A DNA stretch of 6,890 nucleotides from an uncultured Eubacteriales bacterium (lineage in GTDB: Bacteria; Bacillota; Clostridia; Christensenellales; Borkfalkiaceae), in NCBI GenBank assembly GCA_905211955.1, contig CAJMCT010000054.1, forward strand, positions 1 through 6,890, given 5' to 3'. This document shows, one piece after another, positions 1 to 6,418 of the stretch; positions within the stretch are counted from its first letter, which is position 1; every line of letters starts with the position of its first letter. Below the pieces are notes generated by a model. That model saw only the letters and a program-made list of their open reading frames with translations, was not told where the DNA came from and searched no databases. Both the position numbers and the translations under genes were made by a program.

Positions 1-476
1 TGACGGCAAAAAATTCACAAAAGACTTATTTGATTATCACGCTAATTAGCGTTATATTATCAGTTGCTTTTATGGTGGTAAACTATCTTGTTTTTCCGCT
101 ATTTTTAGTGCACCCCGTACTTAATGCAATCGCGCTATTAAGTTTAATTTTATCCATCACGTCATTTGTAGTGGCAATAAAAAATAAAGCGCCCGTATAC
201 TTTATGCTTGGGGGCTTTTTGCTTAGTTTAGTCACTCTATATCTTCTTTTAGCGCTCATTATTGAACTTTGGTGGATAGCCTTGGTATGTACCGTTGCGG
301 TACTTGTTGTCACAATGCTTTTAAGTTATATCGTTGCAGGCAACAAAACCGAAGATATTGCACTTAACAAATCACCTGAATATAAAAATTACGAACAAAG
401 GAAGGCTGAAAAAGAGGCGCTCGAAAAAGGAAAAGAGCCCGAAGAACTTCCTGAAATTAAGTCTTTTAAAGACTAA
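1..476 (+). CDS. Four-helix membrane protein of unknown function, cut by the left edge
   Basis: The frame is open to the left edge and ends with TAA at 474-476. The window begins TGACGGCA; if the preceding base is A, this is an ATG start giving MTAKNSQKTY ahead of the first helix and a protein of about 158 residues. That fits better than the internal TTG at 30, which would start directly inside a helix. With the inferred numbering, hydrophobic segments lie at about 11-32, 40-59, 66-91 and 93-113. A highly charged, Lys/Glu-rich tail of about 40 residues follows (EQRKAEKEALEKGKEPEELPE region) and is probably cytoplasmic. I recognise no family and see no catalytic motif. It lies 10 bases upstream of the nicotinate phosphoribosyltransferase gene, so the two are probably cotranscribed. 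Function is unknown; a transporter role linked to nicotinate would be speculation. Confidence 0.8.
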   Translation, partial: TAKNSQKTYLIITLISVILSVAFMVVNYLVFPLFLVHPVLNAIALLSLILSITSFVVAIKNKAPVYFMLGGFLLSLVTLYLLLALIIELWWIALVCTVAVLVVTMLLSYIVAGNKTEDIALNKSPEYKNYEQRKAEKEALEKGKEPEELPEIKSFKD

Positions 477-482
477 AGGAGA
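476..482 (+). promoter_or_regulatory. Ribosome binding site that sets the pncB start
   Basis: AAAGGAG overlaps the last base of the upstream stop codon and sits 4 bases before ATG 487. It supports that ATG over the much earlier in-frame start at 334, which would add 51 Lys-rich residues read from the upstream gene in another frame. Confidence 0.8.
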
Positions 483-486
483 AAAA

Positions 487-1929
487 ATGTCTAATAGAAA
501 TCTCACGCTTCTGACCGATCTTTATCAACTTACAATGATGAACGGCTATTTCGAAAAGGGCAGAAAAGAAGAAACGGCTGTTTTCGATTTGTTTTTCCGT
601 CAAAACGGAACGATAACATATTCGCTCGCATGCGGATTAGAACAAGCCGTAGATTATATCTTAAACTTAAAATTTGACGAAAGCGATATTGCTTATCTTA
701 AAAGCCTAAACGTTTTTTCGGACAAGTTTTTAGAATACTTAAAAGACTTTAAGTTTACGGGCGACCTATACGCAGTAAAAGAAGGTACAGTGGTTTTCCC
801 CGGTGAGCCGATTTTAACGGTAAAAGCACCGATTATGCAAGCGCAACTAATCGAAACTGCACTTCTTAATATGATAAACTTTCAAACCCTAATCGCATCT
901 AAATCGGCAAAGATTAACTATGCGGCAAAGGGCGACTCTATTTTAGAATTCGGCCTTCGTCGTGCGCAAGCCCCAGATGCAGGTATTTACGGTGCAAGAG
1001 CAGCGGTTATTGGCGGTTGCTCGTCAACATCTAACGTGCTTGCGGGAAAACTATTTGATATTCCCGTTTCAGGAACGCACGCGCACAGTTGGGTTATGAA
1101 CTTTAAAGACGAATATACCGCGTTTATGGAATATGCAAAAGTTTATCCCGACAACACTCTTTTGCTTGTCGATACTTACGATACGTTGAAAAGCGGTGTT
1201 CCAAACGCGATAAAAGTATTCGATTATTTAAGAGCCAACGGACACGAACCTAAGGGAATAAGACTTGACTCTGGCGACCTTGCATATTTAAGTAAAAAGG
1301 CAAGGGAAATGTTAGATAAGGCAGGCTATCCCAACGCAAAAATTTGTGCATCTGGCGATTTAGACGAACAACTTATTAACTCTCTTAAAAACCAAGGTGC
1401 AAAAATTGATATTTGGGGTGTAGGCACTAAACTTATTACTAGTGCGGATATGCCTGCGCTTGGCGGTGTTTATAAACTTTCGGCGGTTATCGACGAAAAT
1501 GGGGAAATCACTCCTAAAATTAAGGTGTCGGATAATACTGCAAAGATTACCAACCCCGGATTTAAGAATATCTTCCGTGTATACGATAATAAGACGGGCA
1601 AAGCCGAAGCCGACTTTATCGGTTTAAGAAGCGAAAAAGCGATTGATGCTTCTAAACCGCTCGTTTTAACGCACCCAACTGAAAGATGGAAAAAGATTAT
1701 CTTTACCGATTACACGGTAAGACCTTTACAAGTTGATATTATAAAAGACGGAAAACTCGTTTATGAACTACCCACCCTTAAAGAAATTAAGGCTTATGCA
1801 AAGCAAGAGATGGATAGTTTCTGGGACGAATATAAACGTCTTGATAGTCCGCACTTATTTAAGGTTGACCTTTCGGACGAACTTTATGAATTAAAGAAAA
1901 ATATGCTCACGAAAATTCGTGGTGAGTAA
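487..1929 (+). CDS. pncB: Nicotinate phosphoribosyltransferase
   Basis: This cytoplasmic enzyme joins nicotinate to phosphoribosyl pyrophosphate with ATP hydrolysis, making nicotinate mononucleotide, the entry step of the Preiss-Handler route to NAD. The 480-residue product is typical for the family. It opens with the characteristic LLTDLYQLTMMNGYF stretch (residues 8-22). EFGLRRAQAPD (154-164) carries substrate-binding Arg residues, and GTHAHSW (196-202) should contain the histidine that is phosphorylated in studied relatives (H198 or H200). LLVDTYDT and RLDSGDLAYLS (from R259) follow, then the WGVGTKL phosphate-binding stretch. The start is ATG 487, where family similarity begins. The stop lies 15 bases before the next start, in the same frame. 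Location in an envelope and ribosome operon is unusual, but the family assignment is firm. Confidence 0.95.
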   Translation: MSNRNLTLLTDLYQLTMMNGYFEKGRKEETAVFDLFFRQNGTITYSLACGLEQAVDYILNLKFDESDIAYLKSLNVFSDKFLEYLKDFKFTGDLYAVKEGTVVFPGEPILTVKAPIMQAQLIETALLNMINFQTLIASKSAKINYAAKGDSILEFGLRRAQAPDAGIYGARAAVIGGCSSTSNVLAGKLFDIPVSGTHAHSWVMNFKDEYTAFMEYAKVYPDNTLLLVDTYDTLKSGVPNAIKVFDYLRANGHEPKGIRLDSGDLAYLSKKAREMLDKAGYPNAKICASGDLDEQLINSLKNQGAKIDIWGVGTKLITSADMPALGGVYKLSAVIDENGEITPKIKVSDNTAKITNPGFKNIFRVYDNKTGKAEADFIGLRSEKAIDASKPLVLTHPTERWKKIIFTDYTVRPLQVDIIKDGKLVYELPTLKEIKAYAKQEMDSFWDEYKRLDSPHLFKVDLSDELYELKKNMLTKIRGE

Positions 1930-1933
1930 AAAC

Positions 1934-1937
1934 GGAG
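1934..1937 (+). promoter_or_regulatory. Ribosome binding site for a TTG start
   Basis: GGAG lies 7 bases before TTG 1945. Only five codons separate this start from the in-frame pncB stop at 1927-1929, and the downstream protein has no internal methionine, so TTG 1945 is effectively the only usable start. Confidence 0.7.
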
Positions 1938-1944
1938 AAAATAT

Positions 1945-2541
1945 TTGGAACTTTCAAAACGCAAATACAAAAAGAGCGAAGTTGAAGAACTAATAAACGA
2001 AGCCATAAAAAAAAGCCAAGAAAAATTAGACCTTGAAAAAGAAAAGGTTTTAGAACTTAACGCTGAAAACAAAAGGCTACTTTTAGAACTCGACAACTAT
2101 AAAAATCAAGACGCTCTCATAAATTCGGCAATCAAGTCCGCCCAAAAAAAAGCGGACGAAATCGTTTTGTCGGCAAAAAAAGTTTACGACTTAGAAATAG
2201 AGTCGTTAAAATCTTTCGTTTTGCGTTTTGACGGGTACTTTTCGTACATAATAGAAAAATATCCACACTATCCCGCCGTTATCGAAGCAAAGAAAGTTTA
2301 CGATACGGTTGCAAACGTTTTAGACAAAAAATCTTCTAATGACGCGGTAAAGGAAATAGAAGATAGTATTAAAAAGGCTAAAAACGTTGGAAAAACCACA
2401 TTTAATCCCAAACAAAAAATTGAAGATTACGTTGTCGCAACTTCCGACAACGGTTTTAATCTTGACGAAGTGTTAAACCCCGGCGAACTTCATTTGGAGG
2501 ACTTATGCAAAGAACTTGGACTGATAGACGAAGAAAAATAA
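1945..2541 (+). CDS. DivIVA-like coiled-coil protein
   Basis: This 198-residue soluble protein has no signal peptide. Its first half is strongly helical, charged and coiled-coil-like. The N-terminal part (KYKKSEVEELINEAIKKSQE, about 7-26) followed by Glu/Lys/Leu heptads to about residue 54 resembles the DivIVA/GpsB layout. The segment ALINSAIKSAQKKADEIV (about 56-73) resembles the conserved DivIVA 'A..A...AdeI...A' helix. DivIVA family members mark cell poles and septa and organise division or wall growth in Gram-positive bacteria. The C-terminal half (about 80-198) matches nothing I recognise. The canonical N-terminal Gly-Tyr membrane-binding turn is not evident, so polar targeting cannot be assumed. 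Its neighbour lspA supports the call, since Bacillus has divIVA-ileS-lspA-ylyB; ileS is absent here. Its 3' end overlaps lspA by 37 bases. Other coiled-coil families remain possible. Confidence 0.6.
   Translation: MELSKRKYKKSEVEELINEAIKKSQEKLDLEKEKVLELNAENKRLLLELDNYKNQDALINSAIKSAQKKADEIVLSAKKVYDLEIESLKSFVLRFDGYFSYIIEKYPHYPAVIEAKKVYDTVANVLDKKSSNDAVKEIEDSIKKAKNVGKTTFNPKQKIEDYVVATSDNGFNLDEVLNPGELHLEDLCKELGLIDEEK
2496..2500 (+). promoter_or_regulatory. Ribosome binding site inside the upstream gene, sets the lspA start
   Basis: GGAGG lies 4 bases before ATG 2505, entirely within the 3' end of the DivIVA-like gene. It supports the overlapping start and suggests translational coupling. Confidence 0.75.
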
Positions 2542-3077
2542 CCTTTATTTGCATAGCCTTATCGACTTTTGTTTTGTTGCTTGGGTTAGACCAGTTTACA
2601 AAACTTTTGTTTAAGGGAATGAACGAGAATAACGGTTGGAATAAAACACCCATAATCGAAGGCTTTTTCTATCTAAGATACGTAAAAAACCCCGGTGCTG
2701 CATGGGGGCTATTTGCCGATAAAAGTTGGGGGCAACTATTCTTTAAGATTTTAACGTCAGTTGCACTCGTTGCGTTTATTGTAGCGTACGTTTTTGTTTG
2801 CAAAAAAGGGTATAGGGTATTAAACTTTGCCTTAGTACTTATCATAGCCGGCACTATCGGAAACTTCATTGATAGGCTTGCTTATAATTACGTGGTAGAC
2901 TTTATAAGTTTAGTGTTTGGGGATTATAACTTTCCCGTGTTCAACCTTGCAGACTCTTATATGACGATAGGGGTTATAATGGCAGTCGTTCACTTTTTAT
3001 TTTTAGACGACAACGCAATTTTTAAGAAAAAACAAAAAAAGGAAGAAAACCTTGACGACAACGCAAATAACGGTTGA
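2505..3077 (+). CDS. lspA: Lipoprotein signal peptidase (signal peptidase II)
   Basis: This integral membrane aspartic protease cleaves the signal peptide of prolipoproteins after the lipobox cysteine has been diacylated. Four membrane segments are visible (about 13-30, 76-98, 105-122, 149-168). Family motifs appear in order: DQFTK (29-33), NPGAAWGLF (62-70), AGTIGNFIDRL (115-125), VVDF (130-133) and FNLADS (146-151). By analogy with studied enzymes the catalytic pair is D132 and D150. At 190 residues it is longer than the usual 150-170, because of a charged C-terminal tail rich in Lys, Asp and Asn that contains the pentapeptide LDDNA twice. It overlaps the DivIVA-like gene by 37 bases and the following rRNA-modification gene by 26. 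The stop is TGA, which rules out a TGA-as-Trp code. The lspA-rluD order is common in Firmicutes. Confidence 0.95.
   Translation: MQRTWTDRRRKITFICIALSTFVLLLGLDQFTKLLFKGMNENNGWNKTPIIEGFFYLRYVKNPGAAWGLFADKSWGQLFFKILTSVALVAFIVAYVFVCKKGYRVLNFALVLIIAGTIGNFIDRLAYNYVVDFISLVFGDYNFPVFNLADSYMTIGVIMAVVHFLFLDDNAIFKKKQKKEENLDDNANNG
3006..3066 (+). repeat. 13-bp direct repeat at the end of lspA
   Basis: GACGACAACGCAA occurs at 3006-3018 and again at 3054-3066, 48 bases (16 codons) apart and in the same reading frame. Both copies encode the DDNA of LDDNA in the lspA tail. The second copy follows directly on the TTG start of the next gene, so it also encodes that protein's second to fifth residues in another frame. 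Confidence 0.85.
3041..3045 (+). promoter_or_regulatory. Ribosome binding site for the rluD TTG start
   Basis: GGAAG, preceded by an A-run, lies 6 bases before TTG 3052 and within lspA. The first internal methionine is residue 97, well past the S4 domain, so TTG 3052 is the only start that gives a complete protein. Confidence 0.65.
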
Positions 3078-3957
3078 AAAAGACGGAATTGGCGTTCGTG
3101 CCGACGTGTTTTTATCCGAAAAACTTGAATTTACCCGCTCACGTGTTAAAAAACTTTGTGACGAAGGACTCTTAACTATAAACGGTAAAGAGTGTAAGAG
3201 CAATAAAATCTTAAAAGAAAACGACCTTTTAGAAATAACCCTTCCCGAAAATAAAAATTTAGACGTAGAGCCTAAGGATATTCCGATTAAAATCGTTTAT
3301 CAAGACCAAGATGTTGCGGTAATAGATAAACCGCAAGGCATGGTCGTTCATGCAGGAAGTGGAACTAACGGCGACACGTTAGTTAATGCGCTTTTGTATC
3401 ACTTAGATAACTTGTCGGGCATAAACGGGGTAATAAGACCGGGGATAGTGCATAGAATAGACAAAAACACTTCGGGACTTTTAGTAGTCGCTAAAAACGA
3501 TAACGCGCACGTTTGCCTTGCTAAGCAGTTAGAAGATAAAACGTGCAATAGAGTATACGTTGCGCTTTTAGAGGGAAACCTTAAAGAAGATAGCGGAAGG
3601 ATAGAAACCTTTATTGGAAGAAACCCAAAAGACCGTGTTAAAATGGCTGTCGTTAAATCGGGCAGAACTGCAATTACCGATTTTAAAGTTCTTAAAAGAT
3701 TTGATGGGTATACTTTGTGTGAATTTTCCTTAAAAACGGGAAGAACTCATCAAATAAGAGTACACGCAAAACATATCGGACACCCAATAGTTGGCGACCC
3801 AGAGTATGGCTATAAAAATCAAAGATTCAAATTAGACGGACAATTACTTCACGCGAAAAAACTTGAATTTATTCACCCTACCACGGGGGAAAAGGTAAGT
3901 TTTAACAGTGATATACCCGACTATTTTGAAAAAATATTGAAAAAATTAGACAAATAA
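3052..3957 (+). CDS. rluD: RluA/RluD-family ribosomal large-subunit pseudouridine synthase
   Basis: Enzymes of this family isomerise uridines to pseudouridine in 23S rRNA; RluD modifies helix 69. The 301-residue product starts with an S4 RNA-binding domain at about 14-64 (RADVFLSEKL...TRSRVKKLCDEG...INGK). The catalytic domain follows: IVYQDQDVAVIDKPQGMVVH (81-100), HRIDKNTSGL (134-143) with catalytic D137, and near the C-terminus KTGRTHQIRVHAKHIGHPI followed by GDPEYG. It is most like the RluD/YlyB group, but RluA, RluC and RluD paralogues cannot be separated by eye, so the target uridines are uncertain. TTG start, overlapping lspA by 26 bases, suggesting coupled translation. The stop is TAA and the next gene begins 15 bases later. 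Confidence 0.92.
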   Translation: MTTTQITVEKDGIGVRADVFLSEKLEFTRSRVKKLCDEGLLTINGKECKSNKILKENDLLEITLPENKNLDVEPKDIPIKIVYQDQDVAVIDKPQGMVVHAGSGTNGDTLVNALLYHLDNLSGINGVIRPGIVHRIDKNTSGLLVVAKNDNAHVCLAKQLEDKTCNRVYVALLEGNLKEDSGRIETFIGRNPKDRVKMAVVKSGRTAITDFKVLKRFDGYTLCEFSLKTGRTHQIRVHAKHIGHPIVGDPEYGYKNQRFKLDGQLLHAKKLEFIHPTTGEKVSFNSDIPDYFEKILKKLDK

Positions 3958-3960
3958 ACA

Positions 3961-3965
3961 GGAGG
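3961..3965 (+). promoter_or_regulatory. Strong ribosome binding site for the 92-residue membrane protein
   Basis: GGAGG lies 6 bases before ATG 3972, one of the best matches in the window. It is good evidence that this small gene is translated. Confidence 0.75.
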
Positions 3966-3971
3966 CTTATT

Positions 3972-4250
3972 ATGAATTCAGAAAGAAACAGTTTACTTAA
4001 TTTCATTGCGTTTATCGCAGTAATGGTTATCGCAATATTAGAAGTGTTTAACGTTTTGGCGCACTTTAACGTTTTGACAGTAGGTGGTGTAATTATCAAT
4101 ATTTTGAACACCATTAAAAACCTTGCCATTATCTTGGTAATGGGAATAACCGCTTATAAATACGCTTCAAACCGTAAAAAAGGTGTAAAAATCGCTTACT
4201 GGATTGCAGTACTTATCATCGTGGTTGCAACCGTTTTAATGTGGATCTAA
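3972..4250 (+). CDS. Small membrane protein of unknown function
   Basis: I recognise no family in this 92-residue product. A short polar N-terminus (MNSERNS) leads into a hydrophobic segment at about 8-30. A second hydrophobic stretch covers about 34-62, possibly two segments split by N43-K49. A basic loop, SNRKKGVK (66-73), precedes a last helix at 74-92 that runs to the final residue. The basic loop should face the cytoplasm. No cysteines or catalytic motifs are seen. ATG start with a strong ribosome binding site and clear coding character in the same base composition as its neighbours. It sits between the rRNA pseudouridine synthase gene (14-base gap) and der (24-base gap), so it is probably cotranscribed. 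It could be an accessory membrane protein of this lineage; function is unknown. Confidence 0.8.
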   Translation: MNSERNSLLNFIAFIAVMVIAILEVFNVLAHFNVLTVGGVIINILNTIKNLAIILVMGITAYKYASNRKKGVKIAYWIAVLIIVVATVLMWI

Positions 4251-4274
4251 AATTAACGTACAAAGGAAAATAAA

Positions 4275-5591
4275 ATGGCAAATCCATTAGTGGCTATAGT
4301 CGGCAGACCTAACGTTGGAAAATCTACTTTTTTCAATAAGGTCGTCGGCAAGAAAATTTCAATAGTAGAAAACTTCCCTGGTGTGACTAGGGATAGACTT
4401 TATGCCGACGCAGAGTGGTGCGGACGGTACTTTACGCTTGTCGATACGGGCGGATTAGAATTAAAATCTACCGATTCTATGTGGAGACATATTCAAAAAC
4501 AAGCCGAAGTCGCAATCGATACAGCGGACGTTATTATACTTTTTGCCGATGCAAAAACGGGGCTTACTGCGTCCGACTACGACGTTGCCGAAAAGTTAAG
4601 AAAATCAGGAAAGCCCGTAGTTTTAGCGGTAAATAAACTTGACAACTACGAACCCGAAAAACTCTATGAGTTTTACAATATGGGTTTAGGCGAGCCGTTT
4701 GGAATATCGGCCGAACACGGCACGGGAATAGGTGAACTTTTAGACGAGGTGGTTTCGCATTTTAAGGTAGATGGCGAAAATTCTGACGACCAATATATCA
4801 AACTTGCGGTGGTTGGCAAACCTAATGCGGGAAAATCAAGTTTATGTAATAAACTTTTAGGGTTTGATAGAACTATCGTTTCTTCAGTTGCAGGAACAAC
4901 TAGAGATGCTATAGATACGCCGTTTAGGTATAAAGATAAAAACTATATGCTTATCGATACGGCAGGCATTAGAAAGAAGAAAAACGTTGAAGAAGACTTA
5001 GAGTATTATAGTGTGCTTCGTGCTTTGGGTGCTATAAGAAGGGCAGACGTTTGTCTTATAGTAGTTGACGTAGAAGAAGGGCTTACCGAACAAGACGTTA
5101 AGATTTGCGGATACGTTCACGAACAGGGTAAACCTTCAATTATAGTTATGAATAAATGGGATCTTATCGAAAAGGATACCCATACTATAAATAAGTTTAA
5201 CGACGACGTTAAAGAAACGCTTAAATTTATGGACTATTTCAAGACCATATATATTTCGGCATTGACGGGGCAAAGAACTGATAAGATTTTAGACATGGCT
5301 GAAAACGTTTTAGAAAATGCTTCGAGAAGAATTTCTACCGGTCAACTTAACGATCTAATTTTGGACTGTGTAAGGGCAAACGAACCGCCGAGTGTAAACG
5401 GTAAGCGCTTAAAGATAACCTACGTCACGCAAGCAAGTACCAATCCACCTGCATTTGTGTTCTTTGTAAACGAATCACCGCTAATGCACTTTTCTTATAA
5501 GAGATATTTAGAAAACTGTTTGCGCCGTGCATACGACTTTTCGGGAACGCCTATTAAGCTTATAACAAGGGAAAAAGAAGAAGATGTTTAA
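4275..5591 (+). CDS. der: Ribosome assembly GTPase Der (EngA)
   Basis: Essential GTPase with two tandem G domains that binds and matures the 50S ribosomal subunit in the cytoplasm. The 438 residues match the usual Firmicutes length. First G domain: GRPNVGKST (10-18), DTGG (57-60), NKLD (120-123). Second G domain: GKPNAGKSS (181-189), DTAGIRKKK (228-236), NKWD (293-296). The C-terminal KH-like RNA-binding domain, about 345-438, carries the typical PPAFVFFVNE and HFSYKRYLENCLR stretches. All nucleotide-binding motifs are intact, so the protein should be functional. ATG 4275 is preceded by AAAGGA (4262-4267) with 7 bases between. The last 8 bases overlap the start of plsY, and der-plsY pairing is common in Clostridia. 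Confidence 0.98.
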   Translation: MANPLVAIVGRPNVGKSTFFNKVVGKKISIVENFPGVTRDRLYADAEWCGRYFTLVDTGGLELKSTDSMWRHIQKQAEVAIDTADVIILFADAKTGLTASDYDVAEKLRKSGKPVVLAVNKLDNYEPEKLYEFYNMGLGEPFGISAEHGTGIGELLDEVVSHFKVDGENSDDQYIKLAVVGKPNAGKSSLCNKLLGFDRTIVSSVAGTTRDAIDTPFRYKDKNYMLIDTAGIRKKKNVEEDLEYYSVLRALGAIRRADVCLIVVDVEEGLTEQDVKICGYVHEQGKPSIIVMNKWDLIEKDTHTINKFNDDVKETLKFMDYFKTIYISALTGQRTDKILDMAENVLENASRRISTGQLNDLILDCVRANEPPSVNGKRLKITYVTQASTNPPAFVFFVNESPLMHFSYKRYLENCLRRAYDFSGTPIKLITREKEEDV

Positions 5592-6354
5592 ACTTGTTTT
5601 ATTGCTTGTATTGTTGCCGATTGGCAGTTATCTTTTAGGCAACGTAAACTGGGCAATCTTAATATCAAAATTTAATAAAAAAGATATCAGAGATATGGGA
5701 TCGGGCAACCCCGGAACTCTTAATATGAGTAGAAATTTTGGCTTAAAAATTGGGCTTTTAACCTTCTTTTTGGACATTATGAAAGGCGTAATTCCCGTAC
5801 TCGTTGCGTATTTTGTTTTTAGAAATATGGGATATTTCCCTAATACCACCTTTGAAGTTTATCACTTTGCGATTTACCTTTGTGGTTTTTGTGCGGTAAT
5901 TGGGCATATCTATCCGGTATTCTTAAAGTTTAAGGGCGGTAAAGGTATAGCATCTACAATAGGGGTATTGTTATCAACCCAAGGTATTCAAGGTTGGGAG
6001 TGGGTGCTTGTTGCAGTTATGGCTCTTATTGCCGCTCTCGTGTTTATTTATCTTACTGAGTTCGGCGCAATGGGTTCTTTTATTGCTATTACGCCTACTG
6101 CTATCGGTGCAAGCATATTCTTATTTTTAAACTATTCAAGCGGAAACTACGCAACTATTGCTTTTTACCTTGCAACGAATATGATAATTTTCTTGATACT
6201 CTTTTTTACGTGGTTTGCTCACCGCAAAAACATAGAACGAATGTTAGCGGGCGATGAACATCCTACGTCCATTAAAGAAATGGTTATCAAGATGAAAATG
6301 AAAAAAGCGCAAGAAAAAGCCAAAAGAGAAGCGGAAAATTCTAATCAAAATTAA
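5584..6354 (+). CDS. plsY: Acyl-phosphate:glycerol-3-phosphate acyltransferase PlsY
   Basis: Integral membrane enzyme that transfers an acyl group from acyl-phosphate to glycerol-3-phosphate, making lysophosphatidic acid, the first step of phospholipid synthesis. The three cytoplasmic family motifs are present: GSGNPGTLNMSR (39-50), GHIYPVFLKFKGGKG (107-121) and HRKNIERMLAGDE (213-225). Motif 1 reads TLN where many homologues have ATN. Several hydrophobic segments (about 1-28, 52-80, 92-113, 120-155, 160-208) fit the family's polytopic fold. At 256 residues it exceeds the usual length of about 200, partly through a charged tail after motif 3 (about 226-256: HPTSIKEMV, then Lys/Glu/Ala-rich), probably cytoplasmic. 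ATG 5584 overlaps the der stop by 8 bases; a purine-rich AAGGG and AGAAGAAG stretch lies just upstream. The gene often paired with it, gpsA, does not follow; a terminator does. Confidence 0.95.
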   Translation: MFKLVLLLVLLPIGSYLLGNVNWAILISKFNKKDIRDMGSGNPGTLNMSRNFGLKIGLLTFFLDIMKGVIPVLVAYFVFRNMGYFPNTTFEVYHFAIYLCGFCAVIGHIYPVFLKFKGGKGIASTIGVLLSTQGIQGWEWVLVAVMALIAALVFIYLTEFGAMGSFIAITPTAIGASIFLFLNYSSGNYATIAFYLATNMIIFLILFFTWFAHRKNIERMLAGDEHPTSIKEMVIKMKMKKAQEKAKREAENSNQN

Positions 6355-6374
6355 TTTTTTTTCATAAAGCGAAT

Positions 6375-6418
6375 AAACCTTTCATATATTACTTGTGTAA
6401 TGTGTGGGAGGTTTTTTT
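6375..6418 (+). terminator. Intrinsic terminator closing the operon
   Basis: Positions 6375-6392 pair with 6397-6414 around a TTGT loop (6393-6396): 18 consecutive pairs, of which 14 are Watson-Crick and 4 are G-U wobbles. The T-run at 6412-6418 overlaps the stem base and extends beyond it. On the opposite strand the four wobbles become A-C mismatches, so the structure favours + strand transcripts. It starts 20 bases after the plsY stop. The 3' arm contains GGGAGG (6406-6411), which mimics a ribosome binding site for the ATG at 6419. Confidence 0.8.

Noticed and set aside
334..486. An N-terminal extension of pncB from the start at 334
   Set aside because: It would overlap the upstream gene by over 140 bases, adds a Lys-rich stretch unlike the family, and ATG 487 has its own ribosome binding site exactly where family similarity begins.
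1442..1627. A 61-residue + strand frame inside pncB, and several minus-strand frames overlapping the housekeeping genes
   Set aside because: They are shadows of strongly conserved genes in other frames, with no ribosome binding site or recognisable domain.
4074..4102. A possible sigma-A promoter ahead of der: TTGACA at 4074-4079, then CAATAT after 17 bases
   Set aside because: The -10 element is a poor match, and the -35 lies in a coding microrepeat inside the small membrane protein gene. Not enough to call a promoter.
6355..6418. Transposon end or attachment site at the composition break
   Set aside because: The only inverted repeat is the terminator stem. No transposase, integrase, tRNA end or target-site duplication is visible.
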